From Streptomyces sp. NBC_01431 (GTDB lineage Bacteria > Actinomycetota > Actinomycetes > Streptomycetales > Streptomycetaceae): 64,000 nt of DNA. The position numbers and the translations under genes were made by a program. Location of the stretch: positions 3,720,001 through 3,784,000 of the forward strand of contig NZ_CP109496.1 in assembly GCF_036231355.1 (NCBI RefSeq), written 5' to 3'. Below, piece by piece: positions 49,679 to 57,628 of the stretch (positions within the stretch are counted from its first letter, which is position 1; each line of letters opens with the position of its first letter). A model generated the notes under the pieces. It was not told the DNA's origin. It worked only from the letters and a program-made list of their open reading frames with translations, and searched no databases.

Positions 49679-50062
49679 CTTATTCGTTTCAAATTGAACC
49701 ATGCACAGACTGCGGTTCGCCAGCGCATCCATAGCACCAAGGTCGGCGGAGCGGCTTTGGGCGGGAGCTGCTTTGGCGCGAGTGATCATGGCCCCGTAAG
49801 CTTCCGGCGCGTCGGGCAGGTTGTGGACCTGCCCGGTAAAGCACGACGTTGGGGCCATGATCTTCGAGGCTCGCGCCAAAGTGGCTGCCTAAAGCCGTGG
49901 AGCCGGCCGCCCCAGCCACGGAGGGTGTCTCCCACTTCATGCCCGCAGCCGCAAGCGCGCCGCCGGGCGCGGCCAGCCGGGGCGGAGACAGGAGGCAGGC
50001 CGCGCCGCAGAGGCGGCGCGCGCCCGCGCCGTGCGCGGGCACTTGATGAAGTAGGGAAAGTT
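49679..50062. other. 384-bp non-coding block with long inverted repeats
   Basis: Three parts. (1) 49752-49897: a branched stem-loop with nested arms (CGGCTTTGGGC; CTTTGGCGCGAG plus TGATCATGGCCCC; inner CGGGCAGGT/ACCTGCCCG). (2) 49937-50057: GC-rich sequence flanked by CCCACTTCATGCCCGC and its imperfect complement (GCGGGCA...ATGAAGTAGGG). (3) No ORF with start and coding character. In AICEs, origins and transfer loci look like this, so ori or clt function is a candidate. Confidence 0.6.
49752..49897. repeat. Long nested stem-loop
   Basis: Outer arms CGGCTTTGGGC and GCCTAAAGCCG (one mismatch), middle arms CTTTGGCGCGAG/CTCGCGCCAAAG with GATCATGGCCCC/GGGGCCATGATC, and an inner perfect 9-bp hairpin at 49813-49835. 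Total span 146 bp. Confidence 0.85.
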
Positions 50063-50518
50063 CTATCGCGCGGGCGTCAGGCGCTTACCGTCGTGGCTGC
50101 GGACGTGCGGGCCCGCCCCGTCCAGCGCGTCCAGGAGACGGATCGCGTAGACCTCGGACATCCACTCCGCGACCTCTTCCGGCGTGAGCCAGTCGACGGC
50201 CGTTGATTCGCTCGACGTGCGCTCCACGCCGCCCGCGGGCTTGCAGCGGAACACCAGGGCCACGATGCCCCGGGTCGTGTTCTTGTAGACCCCGGTCAGC
50301 TCGTCGACCTCTACGTGGATGCCCGTCTCTTCTCGGACTTCGCGACGAACACCTTCCTCCGGGGACTCATCGAGTTCGAGTACGCCGCCGGGGAGTTCCC
50401 AAGTGCCGTTGTCAGCGCGCCGGATGGCCAGGAGCCGACCGTCGTCGCGAACCACTACCCCGGCGACGGACACGGAGTGGAGTGGCGTTGACTGGCCTTC
50501 CCGGGCGCTGTTACTCAT
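50063..50518 (-). CDS. pif: Nudix hydrolase, Pif-like immunity factor
   Basis: 151 residues. The Nudix box is complete: G-x5-E-x7-REVREETG-type (GVLELDESPEEGVRREVREE). In pSAM2, Pif is a Nudix hydrolase that prevents transfer into cells already carrying the element, and a Nudix gene in this place of an AICE is typical. Start ATG 50518 (MSNSAREG). The start codon lies inside a copy of the CATGTACA operator, so expression is probably controlled by the divergent GntR protein. Confidence 0.85.
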   Translation of the reverse strand: MSNSAREGQSTPLHSVSVAGVVVRDDGRLLAIRRADNGTWELPGGVLELDESPEEGVRREVREETGIHVEVDELTGVYKNTTRGIVALVFRCKPAGGVERTSSESTAVDWLTPEEVAEWMSEVYAIRLLDALDGAGPHVRSHDGKRLTPAR

Positions 50519-50528
50519 GTACAGGAGC
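50513..50528. promoter_or_regulatory. KorSA-type operator, copy 1
   Basis: ACTCATGTACAGGAGC, 15 of 16 identical to copy 2. It overlaps the Nudix start codon and lies about 20 bp before the GntR start. Confidence 0.75.
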
Positions 50529-50548
50529 ATAGGAGGAAGAGAAGGACT

Positions 50549-51328
50549 ATGGGAACAGTAGTAGGAGGTGGGAGAGCCGTACCTCGGTACGTGCAGATCG
50601 CCGACGAGATCGTTCAGCAGATCCGAGCCGGTGTCCTCAAGCCCGGCGAAATGGTGCCGAGCGAGTCCGAACTCGTGGATCGCTACGGCGTCTCGGGCGG
50701 GACCATTCGTAAGGCCATGGTCGAGGTCCGGGCCAGTGGGCTCGTGGAGACCCGGCACGGCAAGGGCTCCATCGTGAAGGACCGGCCGCCCGTGCGGCAC
50801 CGCTCCTCCGACCGTTTTCGGCGCTCGCATCGGCAGGGCGGCAAGGCCGCGTACCTGGCCGAGTCCGCCCAGTCCGGAGCGACCGCCAAGGTGAGCGTGC
50901 TCTACATCGGCCCCATGGAAGCCCCCGAGGACATCGCCGAGCGCCTGGACGTCGAGGCCGGCACTCAGGTGCTCGCCCGTCGGCGGCTGTACTTCCGCAA
51001 CGGAACGCCCGTCGAAACGGCGACCTCGTACCTCCCGTGGGACGTCGTGAAGGACATCCCCGAGCTCTTCGCCGAGAACCCCGGCGGGGGCGGCATCTAC
51101 GCCCGACTCGAAGACCACGGGCACGAGTTCGCGGAGTTCGTCGAGACGCTCCAAGCCCGCCCTGCGTCCAAGGCCGAGACGTCCGAGCTGGCGCTGAGCC
51201 CCGGGGCTCCGGTGGTGCACCTCGTCCGCGAAGCCGTGACGACCGCGGGCCGCGTCGTCGAGGTTTGCGACACCCTCATGGCCGCTGACCAGTTCGTCTT
51301 CAGCTATCGGATCCCCGCCGCCGACTGA
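50549..51328 (+). CDS. GntR-family regulator, KorSA-like
   Basis: 259 residues. GntR winged helix (YVQIADEIVQQIRAGVLKPG, VPSESELVDRYGVSGGTIRK) and UTRA domain (KVSVLYIGPMEAPEDIAERL...). In pSAM2, KorSA of this family represses the replication/transfer activator. Operators of one type lie on both sides of the gene (50513, 51381, 51416), so it likely represses itself, pif and the transfer operon. ATG 50549 has GGAGG and AAGGA upstream. Confidence 0.88.
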   Translation: MGTVVGGGRAVPRYVQIADEIVQQIRAGVLKPGEMVPSESELVDRYGVSGGTIRKAMVEVRASGLVETRHGKGSIVKDRPPVRHRSSDRFRRSHRQGGKAAYLAESAQSGATAKVSVLYIGPMEAPEDIAERLDVEAGTQVLARRRLYFRNGTPVETATSYLPWDVVKDIPELFAENPGGGGIYARLEDHGHEFAEFVETLQARPASKAETSELALSPGAPVVHLVREAVTTAGRVVEVCDTLMAADQFVFSYRIPAAD

Positions 51329-51347
51329 CTCACGCTCAACTGCCCAC

Positions 51348-51379
51348 AACCCGCCGGGACTTCCTCGTCCCGGCGGGTT
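51348..51379 (+). terminator. Terminator of the KorSA-like gene
   Basis: A perfect 13-bp stem (AACCCGCCGGGAC with its complement) with a six-base loop, 19 bp after the stop. An operator follows one base later. Confidence 0.9.
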
Positions 51380-51380
51380 G

Positions 51381-51396
51381 ACTCATGTACAGGAGT
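51381..51396. promoter_or_regulatory. KorSA-type operator, copy 2
   Basis: ACTCATGTACAGGAGT, in the promoter region of the transfer operon, 20 bp left of copy 3. Confidence 0.78.
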
Positions 51397-51415
51397 CATG
51401 CACTCTTCTTCATGT

Positions 51416-51433
51416 CACTCATGTACATGAGTG
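51416..51433. promoter_or_regulatory. KorSA-type operator, copy 3 (perfect palindrome)
   Basis: CACTCATGTACATGAGTG is a perfect 18-bp palindrome, 35 bp before the first gene of the transfer operon. Spacing between centres of copies 2 and 3 is about 36 bp. Confidence 0.85.
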
Positions 51434-51467
51434 ACGGAGTTCAGCATCTATAGAGGAGTGATCAGCT

Positions 51468-51824
51468 GTGCGTCAGATCCCTGTAGACACTTCCGCCGCG
51501 ACCGTGATGGTCGCCAAGGCGCCGCAGCCCAAGGTCAAGGACCGCCGTACCGGCGAGCTCGCCGTGGACGCCGACACCGGAGCCGCGCTGATGACCGTGG
51601 ACGTGATGTTCGCGGCCAACGACGAAGTCGAGATCCTGTCCGTCACCATCCCCAAGCCCGGTCTCTCCGACGACTTGGCCATGGGGACCCCGGTCGCGCT
51701 GACGGGGCTCATCGCGCGGCCGTGGGAGAACGAGTTCAACGGCCAGAAGCGGCACGGCATCGCTTACCGCGCGGTCGCCCTCACTTCCCTCGGCGTCGGC
51801 TCTACGCAGCCCAAGGCAGCCTGA
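51468..51824 (+). CDS. Conserved AICE protein preceding the transfer ATPase
   Basis: 118 residues, predicted beta-rich (TVDVMFAANDEVEILSVTIP, GTPVALTGLIARPW), possibly an OB-fold single-strand-binding-like protein. Proteins of this kind precede the FtsK-like gene in many Streptomyces elements. GTG 51468. It starts the operon controlled by the CATGTACA operators. Confidence 0.72.
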   Translation: MRQIPVDTSAATVMVAKAPQPKVKDRRTGELAVDADTGAALMTVDVMFAANDEVEILSVTIPKPGLSDDLAMGTPVALTGLIARPWENEFNGQKRHGIAYRAVALTSLGVGSTQPKAA

Positions 51825-51826
51825 CC

Positions 51827-53185
51827 ATGACCACCTTCACGGTCGTGTTGACGCTGGTCGTCGCCTCCGCAGTGGTCCTGCGGTGGCGGCGCCCCGCCTG
51901 GTACTGGGTCTGCTTCGGCGCCGCGCTCGCCTCATTACGGCTTCTGATCCGGTACGCCTCGGTCATGGAGGCCTGCGGGCTCACCGTGCCACCCGCGCGC
52001 TGGCAGCTCGCCCTCGCCCGGATGGCAGGCCGATCCGTACCCGAGTCCCGCTCGCCCCGCGTCCTGCGGTTACGGCCGACGCGCACGGGCCTGGTCCTGC
52101 GGCTCAAGCTCCGCCCCGGTCAGGACGCCTTCGACTTCTCCGCCGCCACGGACCGGCTGCGCCATTCGTTCGGGATGTACGGCGTCAGCTCTCGCGAACT
52201 GCGTTCAGGAGTTGTGGAGTTGCGCATGACCGGCTACGACGTGCTCAGGCGGGTTCGGATGCCCGCCGAGAAGGCCGGTGACGCTGCTCCGATGTGCATC
52301 CCCGTGGCCCTGCGCGAGGACGGGGCCGTGCACTACCGCGACTTCCGTGCCGTGCCTCACGGGCTCACGCTGGGAGCCACCGAGTCCGGTAAGTCCGTGT
52401 ACCTGCGCAGCCTCGTCTGCGGGCTCGCCCCACTCGACGTCGCCCTGGTCGGGATCGACTGCAAGCAGGGCGTCGAACTCTTCCCCCTGGCCCGCCGCTT
52501 CTCCGCCCTCGCGGACGCCCAGGAGACCGCGCTCGACCTCCTCGACGCGCTCGTCTCGCACATGGCGGACGTCTACCGGCTCATCCGTGCCCAGCAGCGC
52601 ATCAGCGTCGCCGTACCGGACGCGGAGATCGCCGCCGACATCTGGGACCTGCCCGTCGACCTTCGCCCCGTCCCGGTCGTCGTCCTGGTCGACGAGGTCG
52701 CCGAACTCGCGCTCTTCGCGAACAAGGACGAGGAGAAGCGCCGCGATCGCATCGTCACCGATCTGGTCCGGCTCGCCCAACTCGGCCGCGCCGCAGGCAT
52801 TTACCTGGAGATCTGCGGTCAGCGCTTCGGCTCCGAACTGGGCAAGGGCATCACGATGCTCCGCGCCCAGCTCACCGGCCGCACCGCCCACCGCGTCAAC
52901 GACGAGACCAGCGCCAACATGGCCTTCGGAGACATCTCCCCGGACGCCGTTCTCGCTGCCATCCAGATCTCGCCCGATACTCCGGGCCTCGCCGTCGCCG
53001 GCGACTCGACCGGCGGCTGGGCCCGCATCCGCGCCCCGCACACCTCGCTGCGCGACGCCGTGAACCTCTGTAACACCTACGCCGACCGCACGCCGGACCT
53101 ACCGGCCCTCGCCGCCTTCCGGCCCGTCGTCGCGGCACCGGCCAAGGCCCTCGCGCCGTTCAACGCCTCCCCCGCCACGGCCTGA
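51827..53185 (+). CDS. FtsK/SpoIIIE-type DNA translocase (TraSA/TraB-like)
   Basis: 452 residues. Two N-terminal membrane segments (about 2-40), then the FtsK-like ATPase with Walker A GATESGKS (about 183-190), VALVGIDCKQGVELF, and Walker B VVVLVDEVAEL. These hexameric pumps move double-stranded DNA between mycelia in Streptomyces conjugation. It lacks a long C-terminal gamma domain, though a C-terminal tail after residue 420 may contact DNA. The ATG follows the preceding stop by two bases. Confidence 0.92.
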   Translation: MTTFTVVLTLVVASAVVLRWRRPAWYWVCFGAALASLRLLIRYASVMEACGLTVPPARWQLALARMAGRSVPESRSPRVLRLRPTRTGLVLRLKLRPGQDAFDFSAATDRLRHSFGMYGVSSRELRSGVVELRMTGYDVLRRVRMPAEKAGDAAPMCIPVALREDGAVHYRDFRAVPHGLTLGATESGKSVYLRSLVCGLAPLDVALVGIDCKQGVELFPLARRFSALADAQETALDLLDALVSHMADVYRLIRAQQRISVAVPDAEIAADIWDLPVDLRPVPVVVLVDEVAELALFANKDEEKRRDRIVTDLVRLAQLGRAAGIYLEICGQRFGSELGKGITMLRAQLTGRTAHRVNDETSANMAFGDISPDAVLAAIQISPDTPGLAVAGDSTGGWARIRAPHTSLRDAVNLCNTYADRTPDLPALAAFRPVVAAPAKALAPFNASPATA

Positions 53186-53261
53186 CACACCCCGCACCAC
53201 GGTCGGCGCGGCCACCTCGCGCCACGTCCCTACCCCCTCCATGCCGAATTGGTGGAGCCTC

Positions 53262-53894
53262 ATGAACCGCTCGATCCGCGTGGACGCCGTTCTCGTACAA
53301 GCCGGGATCGCCGGGGCGCTGTCCTTCGCACACCTTCATGACCTCGCTGCCGCCTCCGGGCAGGACGGCTGGAAGGCCTGGGCCTATCCCGTCAGCGTCG
53401 ACCTGCTCCTGGTCGCGTCCTGGCGACGGCTTCGCACTGAAGGTCCGTCGCGGCTTGCCTGGTCCTGGTTCCTGATCGCGCTGTCCGCGTCGCTCGGAGC
53501 CAACGTGGCCACAGCGGGCTTCTTCGACCTTCAACACCCTTCTTCCTGGCTGCGGTTCGGCATCGCCGGGTGGCCAGCGCTCGCCTACCTCGGCGGCACC
53601 CTGCTCGCCCACACCTCGCCAGACCCGACCAGCGACGAACCGACGGAGCCGTTGCCGACGCACGAGTCCGCTCCCTCGGATGCCGCCTCCGCTCGAAGGC
53701 TCATCGAGGCTCCCGGACGGGAAGAGCCCGCTCCGGCCACCGCCTCCGTTCCGGCCGCCCTCGTCGACCACGCCCGCAAGCTCGCCGACGACCACCAGGC
53801 GCGTACGGGATCCGCGATCGACGCCGACACTCTGCGCGCCCGCCTCGGAGTACCGGCCCAGCTCGCCAACGCCATCGTCGCCCAACTCGACTGA
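53262..53894 (+). CDS. DUF2637 membrane protein (spread protein-like)
   Basis: 210 residues. About four membrane segments in the first 125 residues (VDAVLVQAGIAGALSFAHLH, SVDLLLVASWRRL, FLIALSASLGANVATAGF, WPALAYLGGTLL), then a polar tail with a helix-turn-helix-like end. Matches DUF2637 proteins found beside tra genes, thought to assist spread within mycelium. ATG 53262 has GGTGGAG upstream. Confidence 0.83.
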   Translation: MNRSIRVDAVLVQAGIAGALSFAHLHDLAAASGQDGWKAWAYPVSVDLLLVASWRRLRTEGPSRLAWSWFLIALSASLGANVATAGFFDLQHPSSWLRFGIAGWPALAYLGGTLLAHTSPDPTSDEPTEPLPTHESAPSDAASARRLIEAPGREEPAPATASVPAALVDHARKLADDHQARTGSAIDADTLRARLGVPAQLANAIVAQLD

Positions 53895-53957
53895 GGCCAG
53901 CGGCGATACGGGCTCGTTTGGCCAACACCCGACCCCCGCCCGAAAGGACTGACCGAC

Positions 53958-54149
53958 ATGCCCGCTCGTGACCACTTCCACTCCGTGATGCGGATCGGCC
54001 CCGTGCAGATCGGCACCTATCGCGACCACCGCGGCCGGACCAAGCACGCGGCCGTGTGCACCAACGACCGCTGCGGCTGGTCCGCCGACTACTCCAGCCG
54101 CAGCGCGGCCCAGCTCGCCGCCCGCACCCACCGCTGCGCCACCCGATAG
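53958..54149 (+). CDS. Small mobile-element transfer protein
   Basis: 63 residues with Cys and His (VCTNDRCGW, RTHRCATR), a possible zinc finger. Small proteins of this type are annotated as mobile element transfer proteins in Streptomyces. Exact role unknown. It is 64 bp after the DUF2637 gene. Confidence 0.75.
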   Translation: MPARDHFHSVMRIGPVQIGTYRDHRGRTKHAAVCTNDRCGWSADYSSRSAAQLAARTHRCATR

Positions 54150-54158
54150 GAGCCCACC

Positions 54159-54314
54159 GTGGACGTCCCGCTCTGGCTCGCCCTGGTCGTCGTCGGCTAC
54201 CTCGGCATCAAGCTCGTCCGCCCGCCCTGGTGGCTCGTGGCCGTGCTCCTCGTCGGCGGCTACCTCCTTGCCGACAGCCTGTTGTCCCCCGTCATCGACA
54301 TCGCGATCAAGTAG
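54159..54314 (+). CDS. Two-TM micro-protein (Spd-like)
   Basis: 51 residues from GTG 54159: VDVPLWLALVVVGYLGIKLV, a short PPWW turn, and a second hydrophobic helix (LVAVLLVGGYLLADSLL). AGGAG lies before the GTG, nine bases after the previous stop. Such tiny membrane proteins occur in spd operons and probably act at the membrane with the translocase. Confidence 0.7.
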   Translation: MDVPLWLALVVVGYLGIKLVRPPWWLVAVLLVGGYLLADSLLSPVIDIAIK

Positions 54315-54337
54315 TCAGCCGCGAAAGGGGATTCATC

Positions 54338-54661
54338 ATGTTCCGTCCCAAGGTCCCGACCATGCCGCAGCCGACCGGCCTCGCCATTCCGCCGACCGTC
54401 ACCGTCGAACCGGTCGTCACCGCCCAGCACCCCGTGCAAGCCGTGCAGGCCGTCGTACCGAGTCCCGCACCCTCCCGGCCCGCCATCCAGATCACCCCCG
54501 GCGCCGTCATCGCCCTCATCGGCGGAGGGACGGCCGTGGTCCTGGTGCTCGGCGCTGTCCTGGTCTCGATGCTGCTCGCAGTCGCCCTCACCGGGACATC
54601 GCTCGCCATCTGCGCCCTGGTCGTCCGTTCCCTGATGAGCACGGGCACGAAGCACCGCTGA
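54338..54661 (+). CDS. SpdD-like spread protein
   Basis: 107 residues. A Pro/Val-rich N-terminal half (residues 1-50) is followed by a long hydrophobic stretch (ITPGAVIALIGGGTAVVLVL and on). This is the composition of SpdD proteins, which promote spread of the element inside the recipient mycelium. AAAGGGG precedes the ATG. Confidence 0.8.
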   Translation: MFRPKVPTMPQPTGLAIPPTVTVEPVVTAQHPVQAVQAVVPSPAPSRPAIQITPGAVIALIGGGTAVVLVLGAVLVSMLLAVALTGTSLAICALVVRSLMSTGTKHR

Positions 54662-54749
54662 CCGGCCCCCGGGCGGCCTCGATACCGCCAAGCATCCGCC
54701 GCCCGGGAGCCGTACGCCCTCCGATCCGAGAACCGAAGGAACCTCCAGC

Positions 54750-56180
54750 ATGGCTCACCCCGCCGCACCCGACCGACGCCTCCGCACACGGGAGTCGCCC
54801 GTAACTGCAACGCCCATCGACCCGATCACCCTCGGAGACCTGTTGAGAGTGGCCTCGGCCCCCGACTTCGATCGCTGGCAGGACCAGGTCCGTCGCACCG
54901 GCGGCTGCTCCGACCCCGTACACCTCACCGGCTGGACTCTCACCAAGGACAGGACGACCGGGGAGACCCTGCACTCGTACTCCACCGGCACGGAACCGGG
55001 CGGCCGACTCCGCGTCGCCTGCGGTAACCGCCGCGCCTCCCGCTGCCCGTCGTGCGCCTGGACGTACGCGGGCGACACCTACCAACTCATCCGCGCCGGG
55101 CTCGCCGGGGACGACCGCCGAGACGTTCCCGGCACGGTCCGGGACCACCCGCGCGTCTTCGCCACCCTCACGGCCCCGTCCTTCGGTCCGGTCCACAATC
55201 GCCCTGGCCGAGGACTCTGCCGCTGCGGCACTGCCCATGCCACGGACGACCCCGCACTGGGCACGGCCCTCGACCCGACGACGTACGACTACGCGGCGGC
55301 GGTGCTTTTCAACAACCACGCGGGCGGCCTGTGGATGCGCTTCACGACCCGACTGCGCCGAGAGCTGGCCGCACGCGCAGGGGTGACGCAACGCGAGTTG
55401 AAAGAGTCGGCCCGCGTCTCGTACGGAAAGGTCGCGGAGTTCCAGAAGCGGGGTGCCGTGCACTTCCACGCCGTGATCCGCGTCGACGGCCCGGACGGAC
55501 CCGGAACGCCGCCGCCGTCCTGGGCCACGGTCGCTCTGCTCACCGACGCCATCCACGCCGCCGCAGCACACGGCTATACGTCCGTCTCCGTACCGGCGGC
55601 CGACGGGCAACCGGCCCGTACCTTCCGCTGGGGCGCGCAGCTCGACGTACGCCCGATCAAGGCCTTCGGCGACGGGTCGGACATCACGGAACAGGCCGTG
55701 GCCTCCTACGTCGCCAAGTACGCCACCAAAGCCGCCGAGAACACCGGCACGCTGGACCGACGCATCGGCGAGCCGGCCGAGCTCGACCGTCACGACCTCC
55801 CCGAGCACGCCCGGCGCCTGATCAAAGCCTGCAAGCTCCTCGATCCGCTCTACCCCGACCGCCGTCTCTGGGCGTGGGCTCACATGCTCGGCTTCCGGGG
55901 CCACTTCTCCTCGAAGTCGCGCCGTTACTCGACCACGCTGGGCGAACTCCGGGCTGCGCGAGCCGACTTCCGCGCCGCACAAGAGCGCGAAGCCCTCGGC
56001 CTGGAGGACCGCGAGCCGGACAGCGTCCTCGTCGTGCGCGACTGGCAGTACGCGGGCCACGGCCACACCCCCGGCGAGTCGGCCCTCGCCGCGACCATCG
56101 CCCGCGCGCTCCAGCTCAACCGCGAGACCGCGCGCGAGGAACTGCCCGCCCAACTCGCCCTGGAAGGAGCCGCAGCATGA
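54750..56180 (+). CDS. Rolling-circle replication initiator (RepSA-like)
   Basis: 476 residues. The HUH motif is His238-Phe-His240 (GAVHFHAVIR), and Tyr320 and Tyr324 (SYVAKYATKA) lie 80 residues later as the nicking tyrosine region. An N-terminal CxxC zinc-like segment (CGNRRASRCPSCAW) and a CRCG are present. The family is RepSA of pSAM2, which replicates the excised circle by rolling circle before transfer. Its last four bases overlap xis. Confidence 0.93.
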   Translation: MAHPAAPDRRLRTRESPVTATPIDPITLGDLLRVASAPDFDRWQDQVRRTGGCSDPVHLTGWTLTKDRTTGETLHSYSTGTEPGGRLRVACGNRRASRCPSCAWTYAGDTYQLIRAGLAGDDRRDVPGTVRDHPRVFATLTAPSFGPVHNRPGRGLCRCGTAHATDDPALGTALDPTTYDYAAAVLFNNHAGGLWMRFTTRLRRELAARAGVTQRELKESARVSYGKVAEFQKRGAVHFHAVIRVDGPDGPGTPPPSWATVALLTDAIHAAAAHGYTSVSVPAADGQPARTFRWGAQLDVRPIKAFGDGSDITEQAVASYVAKYATKAAENTGTLDRRIGEPAELDRHDLPEHARRLIKACKLLDPLYPDRRLWAWAHMLGFRGHFSSKSRRYSTTLGELRAARADFRAAQEREALGLEDREPDSVLVVRDWQYAGHGHTPGESALAATIARALQLNRETAREELPAQLALEGAAA

Positions 56181-56371
56181 CCACCTCGACCACCACCGCC
56201 GAGCTGCTGACCGTCACCGAAGTCATGACGCGGCTCAAGCTCGGGCGCTCCAAGGTCTACGACCTCATCCGGTCGCACCGCCTGGTCTCGATCAAGATTG
56301 ACGGTGCGCGCCGCATCCCGCTCGACTCCGTCAGCGCTTTCATCCTCGGCCAGATCGAGGAGGCTTCCTGA
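56177..56371 (+). CDS. xis: Excisionase (MerR-like HTH)
   Basis: 64 residues. A helix-turn-helix of the excisionase/MerR type (LLTVTEVMTRLKLGRSKVYD, HRLVSIKIDGARRIP). It should direct the integrase to excise the element. The ATG overlaps rep by four bases and its TGA overlaps the int ATG by one base, so rep-xis-int are translationally coupled. Confidence 0.93.
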   Translation: MTTSTTTAELLTVTEVMTRLKLGRSKVYDLIRSHRLVSIKIDGARRIPLDSVSAFILGQIEEAS

Positions 56372-57525
56372 TGGCCACCACCCAGCGCAAGCGCAACCCC
56401 AACGGCGCGGGCACGATCACCAAGCGCAAGGACGGCCGCTACCAGTGCGCGGTCTACGTCCTCCAGCCGGACGGCACCCGGGCCCGCAAGTTCGCGTACG
56501 GCAAGACCTGGGAGGAGTGCGACGCCAAGCGCCGCGAATTCCTCGACAAGGTCGCGAGCGGCACCCCGGTGCCCACCCGGTCGGCCAAGCTCTCCGAGTG
56601 GCTGTCCTTCTGGCTGGAGAGCGTCGTGAAGCCGCGCCGCAAGCTCAGCACGTACGACAAGTACGAGGCGCACGTCCGGCTCTACCTCTCCCCGATGATC
56701 GGCGGGAAGCGGCTTGAGTCTCTCGGGACCGCAGACGTCCGGCGCTTCCTCCTCCAGCTGGAGAAGAAGACCACGGCCGCCACCGCGAAGGAGTCGCACC
56801 GGGTCCTGCGCTCAGCCCTCTCCGCCGCCTGCCGGGAGGAGATGATCACGCGCAACGTGGCCAAGCTCGTCGAGCCTCCGCGCCCGAAGCCGCGTGAACT
56901 GAGCCCGTGGTCCCTCGACGAGACCCTGACCTTCCTCGCCGCCGCCCGACTCGATCCGCTCTACGCCGCCTTCGTGCTCGCCATCGCCATGGGCCTGCGC
57001 CGGGGAGAACTCGTCGGTCTGCGCTGGTCCGACATCGACCTGGAGCAAAGGACGTTGACCGTACGGCAGCAGCTCCAGCGCCGACGCGGCGTGCTCTACA
57101 ACGACGAGACGAAAGGGCGCCGGAGCCGGGCGCTCCCGCTCCCCGCCATGTGCGTCGCTCCCCTGCGCTGGCACCGCATGCGCCAAGCCGCCGCCCGCGA
57201 GGGTGCCGGTGCGGCCTGGCAGGAGTCCGGCTACGTCTTCACCACTCGGACCGGCCGACCGGTCGAACCCCGCAACGTGCACCGGTCCTTCGTCCGGGTC
57301 TCCGAGACCGCCGGCCTCCGCGTCGTCCGGCTGCACGATGCCCGCCACGGTTGCGCAACCCTGCTCACCGCGGCCGGAGTCGCGCCCCGCGTCGTGATGG
57401 AGATCCTCGGCCACTCGCAGATCAGTCTGACCATGGACGTGTACACGCACGTCGTCCAGGACACCCAGCGCGAGGCCATCAGCCACATGGACCGGCTGCT
57501 GCGGCGTCGCCCGGTCAGGGACTGA
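56371..57525 (+). CDS. int: Site-specific tyrosine integrase
   Basis: 384 residues. An N-terminal arm-binding domain (about 1-60), a SAM-like core-binding domain (about 65-160) and a catalytic domain with Arg210, His322-x-x-Arg325, His348 and Tyr358, the full set of catalytic residues. It recombines attP with the 3' end of tRNA-Thr. It lies 104 bp before attR, the usual place. Confidence 0.96.
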   Translation: MATTQRKRNPNGAGTITKRKDGRYQCAVYVLQPDGTRARKFAYGKTWEECDAKRREFLDKVASGTPVPTRSAKLSEWLSFWLESVVKPRRKLSTYDKYEAHVRLYLSPMIGGKRLESLGTADVRRFLLQLEKKTTAATAKESHRVLRSALSAACREEMITRNVAKLVEPPRPKPRELSPWSLDETLTFLAAARLDPLYAAFVLAIAMGLRRGELVGLRWSDIDLEQRTLTVRQQLQRRRGVLYNDETKGRRSRALPLPAMCVAPLRWHRMRQAAAREGAGAAWQESGYVFTTRTGRPVEPRNVHRSFVRVSETAGLRVVRLHDARHGCATLLTAAGVAPRVVMEILGHSQISLTMDVYTHVVQDTQREAISHMDRLLRRRPVRD

Positions 57526-57565
57526 CCGCCCGGCCCGGAAGTGACCATCCGGGAGTGATCAACCG

Positions 57566-57589
57566 CGTTGATGTCAGGGACGGATGTCA
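57566..57589. other. Candidate integrase or Xis arm site, right end
   Basis: Partner of 44945-44968 (21 of 24 identical), with two ATGTCA half-sites. Lies between the int stop and attR. Confidence 0.6.
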
Positions 57590-57622
57590 AAGGCCCCCAG
57601 CCAAGATCGGCTGGGGGCCTTT
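57589..57622 (+). terminator. Terminator between int and tRNA-Thr
   Basis: A perfect 14-bp stem (AAAGGCCCCCAGCC with its complement) ending in a T-run on the plus strand. It can stop int transcripts and, read from the other side, tRNA-Thr transcripts. Confidence 0.9.
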
Positions 57623-57628
57623 TCCCTG

